Below are positions 35,906 to 44,920 of a DNA stretch of 59,581 bases, one piece after another (positions within the stretch are counted from its first letter, which is position 1; the number at the start of each line of letters is the position of its first letter). The stretch covers positions 1-59,581 of the forward strand of contig JAIEMS010000012.1 in NCBI GenBank assembly GCA_019751915.1. The letters are read 5' to 3'. A model generated the notes under the pieces. That model was given only the letters and a program-made list of their open reading frames with translations. It ran no database searches and had not been told where the DNA came from. The DNA comes from Burkholderiaceae bacterium. GTDB lineage: Bacteria; Pseudomonadota; Gammaproteobacteria; Burkholderiales; Burkholderiaceae_C. The translations under genes and the position numbers were made by a program.

Positions 35906-36781
35906 CTACTCAACATTTTTTATTATATCGACCGCCATTTCATAAATTGCAGGCAACTCACCCTCCTTCATATTTAGCACAACCATACAAGATTCACCTA
36001 GTTTATTCCACTCACACGTCTTACTCTCTCCTGTAACTTTTTGCAATATATGCTCTGCAGTTTGTGCAACTGCAATTAAATACCTACTTACCGAAGGAAT
36101 ACCAACTTCTAAAGGCTGAGAAAAATCCAAATCATGGTGATGGCGAATTGCAAGACATATTTCCTCGGGAAGCCACCAATTTTGCGCCAATAGACAACCA
36201 ATCATGGCATGATTGGTTGGAAGATCTTGATGCTCAATGTCAACAAATGACTTTACCATTTCATCATTGGCACGAACAATGGTTTGTCGATATTTATCGA
36301 ATCGAATTAATAAAACAGGAATTCCTGCATCACGAAAAAGGCCGTACGTATAGGCATCGTCTGGCCTTATATTTATTTTTACAATCGATTGTGCAAGCCA
36401 TCCAGACAATGCGGCAATTTGTGCTGATGCATGCCAAAATCTGTCGAGTTGAATATTAGAAGGAAAAGCTTTGCGCAAACTAATTCCAGCAATAGCCCTG
36501 TTTGCCACATCCAGTCCAAGGCGCATTAAAGCCTCATCGACTGAACGCACTGGACTACGTGCACCGAAATAAGCAGAATTGGCAGTTTTTATCAACCCGG
36601 CTGATAAACCAACATCAGCACCGATAAGATGTCCCAAATGCTTAAAATTTGGATCTCCCTTGCGCATTTCGGCCTCAATCCGGTCCATGATGACAGGACG
36701 TGGAGGGATACCAATTTCTTTGATGGTCTGCTCTAGCACCTGACCAACTGACGGTGAGGAATCGAACAATTCGTTGTTCAT
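35906..36781 (-). CDS. HDOD-domain signalling protein
   Basis: The 291-residue protein has the HDOD fold (about 15-215): LIGADVGLSAGLIKTANSAY, VDEALMRLGLDVANRAI and later HAMIGCLLAQNWWLPEEI with IRHHH. HDOD proteins lack phosphohydrolase activity and act as scaffolds in second-messenger signalling. The ATG at 36781 overlaps the stop of the upstream GGDEF/EAL gene (ATGA), so the two are translationally coupled and probably act together. The gene is richer in A/T than most of the window. Confidence 0.9.
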   Translation of the reverse strand: MNNELFDSSPSVGQVLEQTIKEIGIPPRPVIMDRIEAEMRKGDPNFKHLGHLIGADVGLSAGLIKTANSAYFGARSPVRSVDEALMRLGLDVANRAIAGISLRKAFPSNIQLDRFWHASAQIAALSGWLAQSIVKINIRPDDAYTYGLFRDAGIPVLLIRFDKYRQTIVRANDEMVKSFVDIEHQDLPTNHAMIGCLLAQNWWLPEEICLAIRHHHDLDFSQPLEVGIPSVSRYLIAVAQTAEHILQKVTGESKTCEWNKLGESCMVVLNMKEGELPAIYEMAVDIIKNVE

Positions 36782-38088
36782 TGCATTTTTCTGTCGTGCA
36801 GCCATGTTCGCAATGCATCTTCTGTCATAGGGGCGGCCTGTAGAAAGCCCTGAATGGCATCTACACCGGCCTGTTTAAGTGAATCAAGTTGATCTTGTGT
36901 TTCAACACCCTCAGCGACAACAGTCATCCCCAATTCTTGCGCTAGTTGGGTAATTGCCCTAACTACCGCAAATGCTCGTCGATCTTCTGGTAGGACACAA
37001 ACAAAAGCGCGATCAATTTTTAATTTAGTGGCCGGAATATCTTTAATAGTTGCAAGGCACGAATATCCTGTACCAAAATCATCAATAGCCAAACCAATAC
37101 CAATATTACGAACACTTCGCAAATTAGTTTGCACAATTTCCGATGTATCCATTACCAAAGACTCTGTTAATTCTAGCTCAATTAATTCTGGCGCAACGTT
37201 GGCACAAATCAAAGCCGCATGCACAGCCTGAGTGAATTTTGGTGAAATTAATTGCAATCGAGATACATTAATGGAAACCTTAGTTGGCATACCAATACTT
37301 TGCAAAAGAGCAGCATATCTTGCACCTTGCAACAAACTCCACTCACCCAGTCGAACAATCAAGCCTGTTTTCTCAGCAACTGGAATGAATTTCCCGGGGG
37401 ATATCTGACGACCATTGGCCTTGCAGCGCATGAGTGCTTCAATAGCTTCAATACTACCATCAACACCAATAATTGGTTGATAGTTAAGCATTAGCCCACC
37501 GGTTTCAAGGGCCGTGTGTAAATCATTCTCTATAGCCAACTCTTCACGCGCAAGGAGTATTCCAACACGCCCCGGAACCGGCTCAGTTCCAGACACGATA
37601 CAACGATTACCACCTTGGCGTTTTGCTTCTGCCATAGCGCGCTCAGAGCGCTCTAAAAATACCAGTACATCTTCTTGGTAAAAATGCAGTGCTATACCAA
37701 TACTTGCCGATGGTCGAAACTGAATATCACCAATAGACAGCGGGGCCTCTATGACAGTTAAAAGATTGTGTGCTAAAAGCTCCGCCTCTGTGGTGTCAAC
37801 CCCAGGCAAGAGACAAATAAACTCATCATTCCCCATACGGGAAACTTCACAACAGGCTGGCATCGTGGCCCGAATCCGCCGTGCAATAACGGCAATTACA
37901 TGATCTCCGGCAACATGCCCAAAAGACTGATTGACTTGCCGAAATCGATCGAGACCCAACCATAAGATAGCCGAGTGAGAATGCTCAGCATTGGACTCGG
38001 ATAAAACGCGGTGCGCTGCCTGCAAACCAGCGTGACGGTTGAGCACTCCGGTAACGTGATCAAGCGCGGGATCGGTCGTCAGCATCAT
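36778..38088 (-). CDS. GGDEF-EAL protein with a degenerate GGDEF site (c-di-GMP phosphodiesterase)
   Basis: The 436-residue protein has a GGDEF domain (about 5-165) whose signature reads GNDEF (86-90), and an EAL domain (about 185-430). The EAL domain keeps E217-A-L219, NVS at about 274-276, the ELELTES segment, DDFGTGYS (336-343), K357 and E393 (AEGVET). This predicts an active c-di-GMP phosphodiesterase with a GGDEF that probably binds GTP without cyclising it. There is no membrane segment or sensory domain. It is the first gene of a two-gene operon with the HDOD gene. Confidence 0.92.
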   Translation of the reverse strand: MMLTTDPALDHVTGVLNRHAGLQAAHRVLSESNAEHSHSAILWLGLDRFRQVNQSFGHVAGDHVIAVIARRIRATMPACCEVSRMGNDEFICLLPGVDTTEAELLAHNLLTVIEAPLSIGDIQFRPSASIGIALHFYQEDVLVFLERSERAMAEAKRQGGNRCIVSGTEPVPGRVGILLAREELAIENDLHTALETGGLMLNYQPIIGVDGSIEAIEALMRCKANGRQISPGKFIPVAEKTGLIVRLGEWSLLQGARYAALLQSIGMPTKVSINVSRLQLISPKFTQAVHAALICANVAPELIELELTESLVMDTSEIVQTNLRSVRNIGIGLAIDDFGTGYSCLATIKDIPATKLKIDRAFVCVLPEDRRAFAVVRAITQLAQELGMTVVAEGVETQDQLDSLKQAGVDAIQGFLQAAPMTEDALRTWLHDRKMQ

Positions 38089-38209
38089 GAAAATAGCGTT
38101 ATTTTGCCCAAAGAAACGTCAAGCTACGACTCCCAGATTCAGCCGCTGGCCCAGATGGATTGACTTTAACCTACATTTTTAGAACGGTGGCGTTTATGGG
38201 CAATAGTGT

Positions 38210-38905
38210 TCAGGTTGCCTTGGTAGAGCCTGCCTCAATGGTGATACAACGCTGACAACGCTGGGCAATGTTCTGGTCGTGTGTCACCAGCACCAGCGTG
38301 GTGCCTTGCTCACGGTTCAGCTCAAACATCAGCTGCATGATCGACTCCCCCGTGGCAAAGTCCAAACTACCTGTCGGTTCATCGGCCAAAAGCACAGCCG
38401 GCTGCACTACGAAAGCACGGGCCAACGCCACCCTCTGCTGCTCGCCACCGCTGAGTACTTTGGGGTAATGCCCCAAGCGCTGGGCCAGTCCGACATGACC
38501 CAGCATTTCCGCAGCGGTTTTGCGGGCATCACGGCGATTGGCAAGCTCTAGAGGAAGCATCACATTCTCTAGTGCCGTCAGGTTGCCCATGAGTTGAAAG
38601 CTCTGGAACACAAACCCCATTTTTTGAGCCCGCAAGCTTGCTCGCCCGTCTTCATCTAAAGCAAATAAGTCCTGCCCATCCAATCGCACGGTGCCACTAC
38701 TGGGAGTGTCTAAGCCGGCCATGATCGACAGTAGGGTGCTCTTTCCCGAGCCAGAGGCACCAACGATGGCCACGGTCTCCCTGCTTGCCAACTGAAAATC
38801 AATATCTCGCAAAATATCAAGCGTACCTGTCGAATCAGTGACAGATTTGCACACATGCTCGACCGCAATGATCGGTGTACTGAATGCAACGGTAGGTGCG
38901 GACAT
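38210..38905 (-). CDS. ABC transporter ATP-binding protein (LolD/YbbA type)
   Basis: The 231-residue ATPase has Walker A GASGSGKST, the Q-loop FVFQSFQLM, the signature LSGGEQQRVALARA, Walker B VLLADEPTGSLD and the switch VTHD. It belongs to the MacB/LolD/YbbA group that works with FtsX-like permeases in outer-membrane or envelope processes. It is divergent from tesA with 14 bases between starts, the classic ybbA-tesA arrangement. However, the ybbP-type permease is missing: the next gene is the unrelated GGDEF/EAL gene. Confidence 0.93.
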   Translation of the reverse strand: MSAPTVAFSTPIIAVEHVCKSVTDSTGTLDILRDIDFQLASRETVAIVGASGSGKSTLLSIMAGLDTPSSGTVRLDGQDLFALDEDGRASLRAQKMGFVFQSFQLMGNLTALENVMLPLELANRRDARKTAAEMLGHVGLAQRLGHYPKVLSGGEQQRVALARAFVVQPAVLLADEPTGSLDFATGESIMQLMFELNREQGTTLVLVTHDQNIAQRCQRCITIEAGSTKAT

Positions 38906-38919
38906 GAAAGGTCTTTGTT

Positions 38920-39591
38920 GTGAATCAAAACACGTATCGGCGCAACTTTACCCTGCGGCTGCTGCAGATTGCAGGCCTGTGTACTGCCAGCCAAATAGCC
39001 CAAGGTGCAGGGCTAGAGCGCAAGGCGACGCACTCACAAACCATCGTCGTTCTGGGCGATTCCTTGAGTGCCGAATACGGTCTTGTACGGGGCACAGGCT
39101 GGGTAGCTCTGCTCGAAAAACGCATCACCACAGAAAAAATCAACGCATCGGTCATCAATGCCAGCGTCAGTGGTGAAACCACCTCTGGCGGACGGGCACG
39201 TTTGACTGCTTTGCTAACCCAGCACGAACCAGCAGTGCTAGTGATTGAACTCGGAGCCAACGATGCGCTACGAGGCCTTGCGCTGGGGAATACTGAAGAC
39301 AATTTAATCTGGATGACGCAGATGGCACAAAAATCGGGAGCCAAGGTACTGTTGATTGGAATGCAGGTGCCGCCCAACTATGGCAGCGCTTATGCAGAAC
39401 AGTTTGCAGGAATTTTTGCATCCGTAGCCCGAAAAAACAAAGCTGGACTGGTGCCGTTTTTGCTCAAAGGAGTTGCCGATGGAGTTGACGCAATGGCTCT
39501 GTTTCAGGCAGATCGAATCCACCCACGCGCCCAAGCCCACCCACAGATGCTTGAGAACGTATGGTCAGCGCTGCACCCTATGCTGCACTGA
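38920..39591 (+). CDS. tesA: Arylesterase/lysophospholipase (GDSL family, TesA-like)
   Basis: The 223-residue SGNH hydrolase has block I VVLGDSLSAEYG (nucleophile Ser), the oxyanion Gly in SVSGETTSGG, block III ELGANDALRG and block V DRIHPRAQAHP. It begins at GTG with AAAGG nine bases upstream. The N-terminus carries RRNF followed by a hydrophobic stretch and AQG, so it is probably exported to the periplasm, possibly by the Tat route. It would hydrolyse thioesters and lysophospholipids. Confidence 0.92.
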   Translation: MNQNTYRRNFTLRLLQIAGLCTASQIAQGAGLERKATHSQTIVVLGDSLSAEYGLVRGTGWVALLEKRITTEKINASVINASVSGETTSGGRARLTALLTQHEPAVLVIELGANDALRGLALGNTEDNLIWMTQMAQKSGAKVLLIGMQVPPNYGSAYAEQFAGIFASVARKNKAGLVPFLLKGVADGVDAMALFQADRIHPRAQAHPQMLENVWSALHPMLH

Positions 39592-39599
39592 CCTGAGGG

Positions 39600-39770
39600 T
39601 TAGTTTGGGTTGCCCAAATGTGGCGGGATGCTGTCTGCACCTGAATCGGGTGCTACATAGGTATCACTGTGGCGTACCGGAGCAGTTTTAGCACGCAGTT
39701 TTTCTTCTTTCTTCTTCTTTTTGGCAAGCTCGCGCTGGCGCTTTTCGTATCCGTAGTTGGGTGTTGCCAA
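39600..39770 (-). CDS. Small basic Lys-rich protein with a TTG start
   Basis: The frame starting at TTG 39770 gives a 56-residue product whose N-terminus (ATPNYGYEKRQRELAKKKKK) I recognise as a small conserved protein of Burkholderiales, usually starting M-A-T-P-N-Y. AGGAG lies ten bases upstream of the TTG and supports this start; frames beginning further upstream run past the ribosome binding site. The product is very basic with a predicted helical N-terminal half. Function is unknown. It is convergent with tesA. Confidence 0.72.
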   Translation of the reverse strand: MATPNYGYEKRQRELAKKKKKEEKLRAKTAPVRHSDTYVAPDSGADSIPPHLGNPN

Positions 39771-39852
39771 GGTATGTGTTCTCCTAAATGAAGACCCACT
39801 GTAACAGCTTGCCCTTGGGCAACACATTCAATCGCAGTGAATACACCCGCCT

Positions 39853-40377
39853 TCAGTGCAGCAAATGACTTTCTGGCATGGAGGCCTGTACCCGAAAGAA
39901 ACCAGTGCCGGTACTGCCACGCCCAATTTCTTCTTCTGTCGCCTCACGCACACCACACACCTTCAGGTGCAAGCGGATGGCAATGCCCGCTAACGGATGG
40001 TTGCCATCCAGCACCACATGTTCAGGATAAATTTCTGATACGGTGTAGAGCACATCGCGCGGGGCATCGCGATTGCAGCCATCCGGCAAAGCGCAGCCCT
40101 CTATCGTCATGCCTTCTTCCAGTTCTGCGGGAAAGAGTTCCCGGGACTCCAAGAAAATCAATTGGTCGTCGTAATCGCCAAAAGCCTCTTCAGGTTCGAT
40201 GTGCAGCGAGAGCGTTGCACCCACAGCATGGCCTTGCAGAGATTTTTCGATGGGTGCGAGCAAATCGCCACCGCCGATCAAAAACTCTACTGGCTCATCC
40301 AATACGTCCAATTCCTCGCCCAAGGTATCTTTGAGGGTCCACGTCAGTGCAACCACACATTGTTCGGTAATTTCCAT
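39853..40377 (-). CDS. FKBP-type peptidyl-prolyl isomerase, SlyD-like
   Basis: The 174-residue protein has the split FKBP domain (about 1-70 and 120-145) with an inserted IF chaperone domain (about 70-120): EFLIGGGDLLAPIEKSLQGH, the EPEEAFGDYD motif and DGNHPLAGIAIRLHLKV. It should catalyse proline isomerisation and aid folding in the cytoplasm. The His/Cys-rich metal-binding tail of enterobacterial SlyD is absent. Divergent from the ribosomal-oxygenase gene at 40462. Confidence 0.88.
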   Translation of the reverse strand: MEITEQCVVALTWTLKDTLGEELDVLDEPVEFLIGGGDLLAPIEKSLQGHAVGATLSLHIEPEEAFGDYDDQLIFLESRELFPAELEEGMTIEGCALPDGCNRDAPRDVLYTVSEIYPEHVVLDGNHPLAGIAIRLHLKVCGVREATEEEIGRGSTGTGFFRVQASMPESHLLH

Positions 40378-40461
40378 AGCAAAATTTTCGCAGTATAAAA
40401 TTCTCTGAGAAAAGGCGCTGCCTCTCCCTCAAGTCGCCTGTTAAGAAGTGTGGATTGAAAC

Positions 40462-41589
40462 ATGGATATTGACCAACCCCTTGCCTTGCTCGGTGGCCTG
40501 ACACCTGCCCAGTTTATGCGCCGCCACTGGCAAAAAAAGCCACTATTGGTGCGTCAGGCCATTCCCGGCTTTGTCCCCACCTTGACCCGCACAGAATTGT
40601 TTGCGCTGGCAAGCCAAGAGGGGGTCGAGTCCCGCTTGGTACAACAGGTAGATGATGTTTGGAAATTACAGCACGGCCCGCTGTCGCGGCGCTCGTTGCC
40701 ACCACTGCAGCGCCCTCATTGGACGCTGCTGGTGCAAGGTGTAGATTTACACCATGATCGTGTGCATGCACTGATGCAGCAGTTTCGCTTCGTGCCCGAT
40801 GCGCGGTTGGATGATTTGATGATCAGCTACGCTACCGACGGCGGCGGTGTTGGCCCACATTTTGACAGCTACGATGTCTTTCTACTGCAAGCCCATGGTC
40901 GCAGACGCTGGCGTATTGGTCGGCAAAAAGACCTGTCGCTGCGCGACGATGTGCCAATGAAAATTCTCTCGCACTTCGAACCGGAAGAAGAATACACCTT
41001 GGAACCCGGCGATATGCTGTACCTGCCCCCCGGCTGGGCACACGACGGTATCGCCGAGGGCGAGTGCATGACTTACTCCGTCGGTTTTCGTGTGCCTGAG
41101 CGTACCGATTTGGCCCAAGAAATGCTGGTGCGCTTGGCCGACGAGGACGACTGTGAAACCGCTACGCTGCTGTACCGTGATAACAAACAACCTGCAGTAG
41201 CCCATCCTGCAGAAATCCCCGGCACATTACAAACGTTTGCCCGCGATGCGCTGCAACGTGCGTTGGAGCAGCCACGGGCACTTGAACGGGCGCTGGGCGA
41301 ATACCTCACCGAGCCTAAATCCAACGTTTGGTTCGAGCCGGGGCCAGAAGGCAGCATGCTAGAAGAAATAGCCCTGGACAGGCGTACCCGCATGATGTAC
41401 GACGCAGACCATATTTTCATCAACGGAGAAAGCTACCGTGCAGCCGGGCGCGATGCAGCACTGATGCGCCAATTGGCCAACCAACGAACTCTCGGTGGCC
41501 GTGAACTGGCACGTGCCAGCGACGATGCACTCGAGTTGCTTTCCGCATGGTGTGCTGCGGGTTGGCTGCACACCAAGGTGCCGAGCTAA
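40462..41589 (+). CDS. roxA: JmjC/cupin ribosomal protein L16 arginine hydroxylase (RoxA/YcfD type)
   Basis: The 375-residue 2-oxoglutarate/Fe(II) oxygenase has the metal triad H133 and D135 (GPHFDSYDVF) and H194 (PPGWAHDGIA), with LTPAQFMRRHWQKKPLLVRQ at the N-terminus as in YcfD. The C-terminal winged-helix-like region (about 270-375) fits the dimer-forming family. It hydroxylates an arginine of 50S protein L16. It is followed 12 bases later by a small conserved gene, probably co-transcribed. Confidence 0.9.
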   Translation: MDIDQPLALLGGLTPAQFMRRHWQKKPLLVRQAIPGFVPTLTRTELFALASQEGVESRLVQQVDDVWKLQHGPLSRRSLPPLQRPHWTLLVQGVDLHHDRVHALMQQFRFVPDARLDDLMISYATDGGGVGPHFDSYDVFLLQAHGRRRWRIGRQKDLSLRDDVPMKILSHFEPEEEYTLEPGDMLYLPPGWAHDGIAEGECMTYSVGFRVPERTDLAQEMLVRLADEDDCETATLLYRDNKQPAVAHPAEIPGTLQTFARDALQRALEQPRALERALGEYLTEPKSNVWFEPGPEGSMLEEIALDRRTRMMYDADHIFINGESYRAAGRDAALMRQLANQRTLGGRELARASDDALELLSAWCAAGWLHTKVPS

Positions 41590-41601
41590 GGGGGCCTGAG
41601 C

Positions 41602-42093
41602 ATGAGCGCGGCACTGTACCAAGGTCGGTTCAGTGGCCGCGAAGCCTTCCAACAACTGGTGCGTGATGCTTTTGCGGCGGCAGCGAGCGAAGGCTGGCGC
41701 GAGATCATCATCAGCGATGCGCATTTCCACGATTGGCCATTGGGTGAACGCGCAGTCAACGACCATTTGCAAGCGTGGGCTCGTAGGGGACACCGTTTTA
41801 CGGTGCTGGCATGCAGCTACGACGATGTGGTTCGTCGCCACGCACGTTTTGTGCGCTGGCGCAGCACTTGGGGACACCTCCTGCATTGCTATCGCGCACC
41901 CAACGTCGAACCCCAAGACATCCCGAGTGCTATTTGGTCCCCTGACTGGGTATTGCAGCGCTTTGACGCTGAGCGCTGTGTGGGTATGACAAGCACTGAA
42001 CCCAAGCGGCGTGTGCTAGTGCGTGAAACACTCCATGAGTGGCTGCGCACCAAAAGTTCACCCGGCTTTGCCGCCACCACCTTGGGCCTATAG
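41602..42093 (+). CDS. Conserved hypothetical protein downstream of roxA
   Basis: The 163-residue soluble protein contains EGWREIIISDAHFHDWPLGE, then FTVLACSYDDVVRRHARFVRW and a Trp/Arg-rich C-terminal half. The pattern of hydrophobic strands and HDWPLGE resembles a phospholipase-D-like or DUF7931-type fold, but I cannot assign a function. AAGGGGG precedes the ATG. It is 12 bases from roxA and probably shares its mRNA. Confidence 0.7.
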   Translation: MSAALYQGRFSGREAFQQLVRDAFAAAASEGWREIIISDAHFHDWPLGERAVNDHLQAWARRGHRFTVLACSYDDVVRRHARFVRWRSTWGHLLHCYRAPNVEPQDIPSAIWSPDWVLQRFDAERCVGMTSTEPKRRVLVRETLHEWLRTKSSPGFAATTLGL

Positions 42094-42334
42094 CGCAGGC
42101 CTTACACCGGCGTCGTCGTGCTTTCCATGGTCGTTATGTGTCTGATTGTTGCAACGTTTTGCGCTGTGTGGCGTGCGTGAGTGTTAGTCAGGATTGACGA
42201 ATTCCCAATATAATCGTCGGTTGAGTAAGTAACGTGCAAGAAATTGCACACTCTGCCAAAGCGTAGCCGGGCCAACAGAGGCTTGACGTTGTGGCATCCC
42301 AATTTTTGATCGTCGTCCAACTAGGAACCCTGAA

Positions 42335-42667
42335 ATGAACAAGTCCCTCGTCATCGCCTCCCTGATCGCCGCTGCTGCTCTGACGGCCTGTGGCAAGACG
42401 GAAGCTCCAGCTCCAGCTCCAGCTCCTGTAGCAGCTCCAGCTCCAGCCCCAGCAGCCTCCGCACCTGCTGAAGCTGCTTCTGCACCTGCCAGCGCTGCTG
42501 CTCCTGCAGCTAGCGATGCCGCTCAAGCTGCCGCCGGCGCTGCTTCGGCTGCTGTGGATGCAGTCAAGGCCACTGGCGCTGCGGTCACTGCTGCTGGCGA
42601 TGCTGCCAAGGCTGCTGCCGACGCTGCTGCTACTACTGCAGCCAGCGCTGCTTCCGCTGCCAAGTAA
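42335..42667 (+). CDS. Ala/Pro-rich small lipoprotein
   Basis: The 110-residue product begins MNKSLVIASLIAAAALTACG, a signal peptide with lipobox LTAC, so the mature protein is a lipid-anchored chain starting at C19. It continues with an APAPAP proline-alanine linker (about 25-60) and an alanine-rich helical stretch with regularly spaced K and D (DAAKAAADAA). It looks like a periplasm-spanning or envelope-stress lipoprotein; no function is assigned. AGGAA precedes the ATG, and a strong terminator follows. Confidence 0.8.
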   Translation: MNKSLVIASLIAAAALTACGKTEAPAPAPAPVAAPAPAPAASAPAEAASAPASAAAPAASDAAQAAAGAASAAVDAVKATGAAVTAAGDAAKAAADAAATTAASAASAAK

Positions 42668-42717
42668 ATTGCAGTCGATGTGGCGGTGGCCGGTTTAGAC
42701 CCGCCACCGCCATAAAG

Positions 42718-42752
42718 AAAGCCCCGAATCTTTCAAAGATCGGGGCTTTTTT
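42718..42752 (+). terminator. Intrinsic terminator after the lipoprotein gene
   Basis: AAGCCCCGATCTTTG-type arms (AAGCCCCGA...TCGGGGCTT) with inner pairing AATCTTT/AAAGAT and six T's. A second hairpin (TGGCGGTGG...CCGCCACCGCCA, 42681-42712) lies just before it. It can also serve the convergent bamC gene. Confidence 0.9.
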
Positions 42753-42771
42753 GTCGGCAGCTTGCAAAAAT

Positions 42772-43860
42772 TTACTTTAGGTCATCGGCCAGCAAACGCA
42801 AGATATTTTGAGCATTGGTAGAAGACTCTGGCGCGCCAGCCTCGTTCAATACTGAGACAGTGCAGGCTTCGCCTTCATTGCGCACCACGATGCGGTACTT
42901 CAGCGGCGGTGTGGCAGCCTTCGGGCCGGTAAATAGCTTGCTAAAGAAACCTGGGTCTTGTTTGTCGGTTCCCGGTGCCACATAGCGAACAAAATAAATG
43001 CCTTGGCTGCGGTCGCGGTCTTCGACGGTGAATCCGGTACGGTCTAACGCTAGCCCAACACGCCGCCATGCGCGGTCAAATCCCTCCTGCAACTGCACTA
43101 CAGGGACATTGTTGAGGGTGGTCGTACGCGCTACCTGTGGCCGCTGCACCGAAGAGGCGACCACCGCTTGGGCCTGTTCTTGGCTGACACCCAATTTCAC
43201 CATCAAACGGCGTAGAAATTCGGTTTCCAACTCTACATCTGCCGGACGGGGTTGCCAAATGGTGGAATCCTTGGAGCTGTTGGTATAAACCTCGGTCATG
43301 CCCCGGTGGCTGACGTAAATTTCGGTTCCGCCGTTGGCATTGCGCTCCAAACGGGTGCGAAACTTATCACGCTCACCTGTGGAATACAGCGACTCAAGTA
43401 CCTTGCCCAAAGTGGCGCGGATCATGTCTTGCGGCAATTTGGCACGGTTTTCGGCCCAATCGGTTTCCATGATGCCAACACCAGCCTGATCTACGCCGAG
43501 CGTGAAGCCATTTTCAAGCCAGAAATCGCGTACTGGATCCCATAATTTATCGGCCGGACGGTTGACGACCAGCCAACGCTGGTTGCCCGCGCGCTCAATA
43601 CGAACATCGCCCATACTGGCAACGGCAGCGTGGGGGCCAGAGGGTTGCAAGGCCTGACCTGCCTGCATCGCGTTGGCCGAGACAATGCCATCGGGTGTGG
43701 CATAACGGGTATCGCGCGAGAGCTGCTTGAGGTCGGGGGGAACCTCTAGCGTAGCCCCTTTGGAGGCACTCTTGTAGTCAATCTTGTCGGTCTCCAACGC
43801 AGAGCAGGCCGACAGGGCAATGGTCAGGCCGATGACGGCCCATCGTGCAGTAGGTTTCAC
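42772..43860 (-). CDS. bamC: Outer-membrane assembly lipoprotein BamC
   Basis: The product from GTG 43860 is 362 residues. The start is fixed by AAGGA seven bases upstream and by the signal peptide VKPTARWAVIGLTIALSAC with lipobox LSAC. The mature N-terminus CSALETDKIDYKSASKG and PPDLKQLSRDTRY match the BamD-binding unstructured segment, followed by two helix-grip domains. It is part of the BAM complex inserting beta-barrel proteins. It follows dapA by 38 bases, as in E. coli and most proteobacteria. Longer in-frame starts fall inside dapA. Confidence 0.93.
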   Translation of the reverse strand: MKPTARWAVIGLTIALSACSALETDKIDYKSASKGATLEVPPDLKQLSRDTRYATPDGIVSANAMQAGQALQPSGPHAAVASMGDVRIERAGNQRWLVVNRPADKLWDPVRDFWLENGFTLGVDQAGVGIMETDWAENRAKLPQDMIRATLGKVLESLYSTGERDKFRTRLERNANGGTEIYVSHRGMTEVYTNSSKDSTIWQPRPADVELETEFLRRLMVKLGVSQEQAQAVVASSVQRPQVARTTTLNNVPVVQLQEGFDRAWRRVGLALDRTGFTVEDRDRSQGIYFVRYVAPGTDKQDPGFFSKLFTGPKAATPPLKYRIVVRNEGEACTVSVLNEAGAPESSTNAQNILRLLADDLK

Positions 43861-43898
43861 GTAGAAATCCTTGGAAATTGTCACAGGCACCATCAAAT

Positions 43899-44795
43899 TC
43901 ACAGCAGGCCACTGGCGCGCAATGCGCCCTCGACGACCGCTTCGTTGTTGGTAGTCAGAGGAGTCATGGGCAAGCGCATGGTGGGGCCGCACAATCCCAA
44001 GCGGGACATCGCCCACTTGACGGGAATGGGGTTCGCCTCGACAAACAGGTTTTTGTGTGTGGGCATCAGTTGGAACTGAATTTCCATGGCCCGGCGTACA
44101 TCGCCTGCCAAAGCCGCTACACACAGCTCGTGCATCAGGCGCGGTGCCACGTTGGCCGTGACGCTGATGTTGCCGTGGCCACCGCAGAGCATCAAAGCGA
44201 CTGCAGTAGGGTCATCGCCAGAATACACGGCAAAGTCCTTGGGCAGGTCACGGATGAGCCACTGGGCGCGTTCGATGTTGCCGGTGGCCTCTTTGATGCC
44301 GATAATGCCGGGCACTTGGGCCAATCGCAATACGGTGTCGTGCTGCATGTCGGCCACAGAGCGACCGGGCACGTTGTACAAGATCACGGGCAAATCGCCC
44401 GTGGCCTCGGCAATGGCCTTGAAGTGCAGGTACTGGCCTTCTTGCGTTGGTTTGTTGTAGTAGGGCACCACTTGCAATTGGCTATCGGCCCCCACCGTCT
44501 TGGCAAATTTTGCCAGCTCAATAGCTTCGGCGGTAGAGTTGGCTCCGCAACCCGCCATGATCGGCACGCGACGCGCAGCCTGCTCGACGGCCACACGAAT
44601 GATCTCGCAGTGCTCCTCGACATTGACCGTGGGCGATTCGCCCGTGGTACCCACCACACCGATACAGTCGGTGCCTTCGGCGATGTGCCAGTCGATCAGT
44701 TTTCGCAGGGTGGGGTAGTCCACGCTGCCGTCCTCGTGCATAGGGGTGACGAGGGCGACGATGCTGCCGGTGAGAAAGGCGCTAGAAGAGGTCAT
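43899..44795 (-). CDS. dapA: 4-Hydroxy-tetrahydrodipicolinate synthase
   Basis: The 298-residue aldolase-type enzyme condenses pyruvate with aspartate semialdehyde, the first step specific to lysine and diaminopimelate synthesis. Residues seen: T50-T51 in GTTGES, Y140 in LYNVPGR and the Schiff-base K168 in IGIKEATGN. The length is typical. It forms an operon with bamC downstream. Confidence 0.96.
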   Translation of the reverse strand: MTSSSAFLTGSIVALVTPMHEDGSVDYPTLRKLIDWHIAEGTDCIGVVGTTGESPTVNVEEHCEIIRVAVEQAARRVPIMAGCGANSTAEAIELAKFAKTVGADSQLQVVPYYNKPTQEGQYLHFKAIAEATGDLPVILYNVPGRSVADMQHDTVLRLAQVPGIIGIKEATGNIERAQWLIRDLPKDFAVYSGDDPTAVALMLCGGHGNISVTANVAPRLMHELCVAALAGDVRRAMEIQFQLMPTHKNLFVEANPIPVKWAMSRLGLCGPTMRLPMTPLTTNNEAVVEGALRASGLL

Positions 44796-44920
44796 ATCCG
44801 CAGTTGAAAACGGTAAAAGGGCATTCTAACTAGAGCCGCGCCCTCCACCACCACGACCGACCCGATGCAGCATGCTAAAAGCCCCGCATTGCACCGTTCT
44901 ACCCCCTTAAGGAGACCCCC

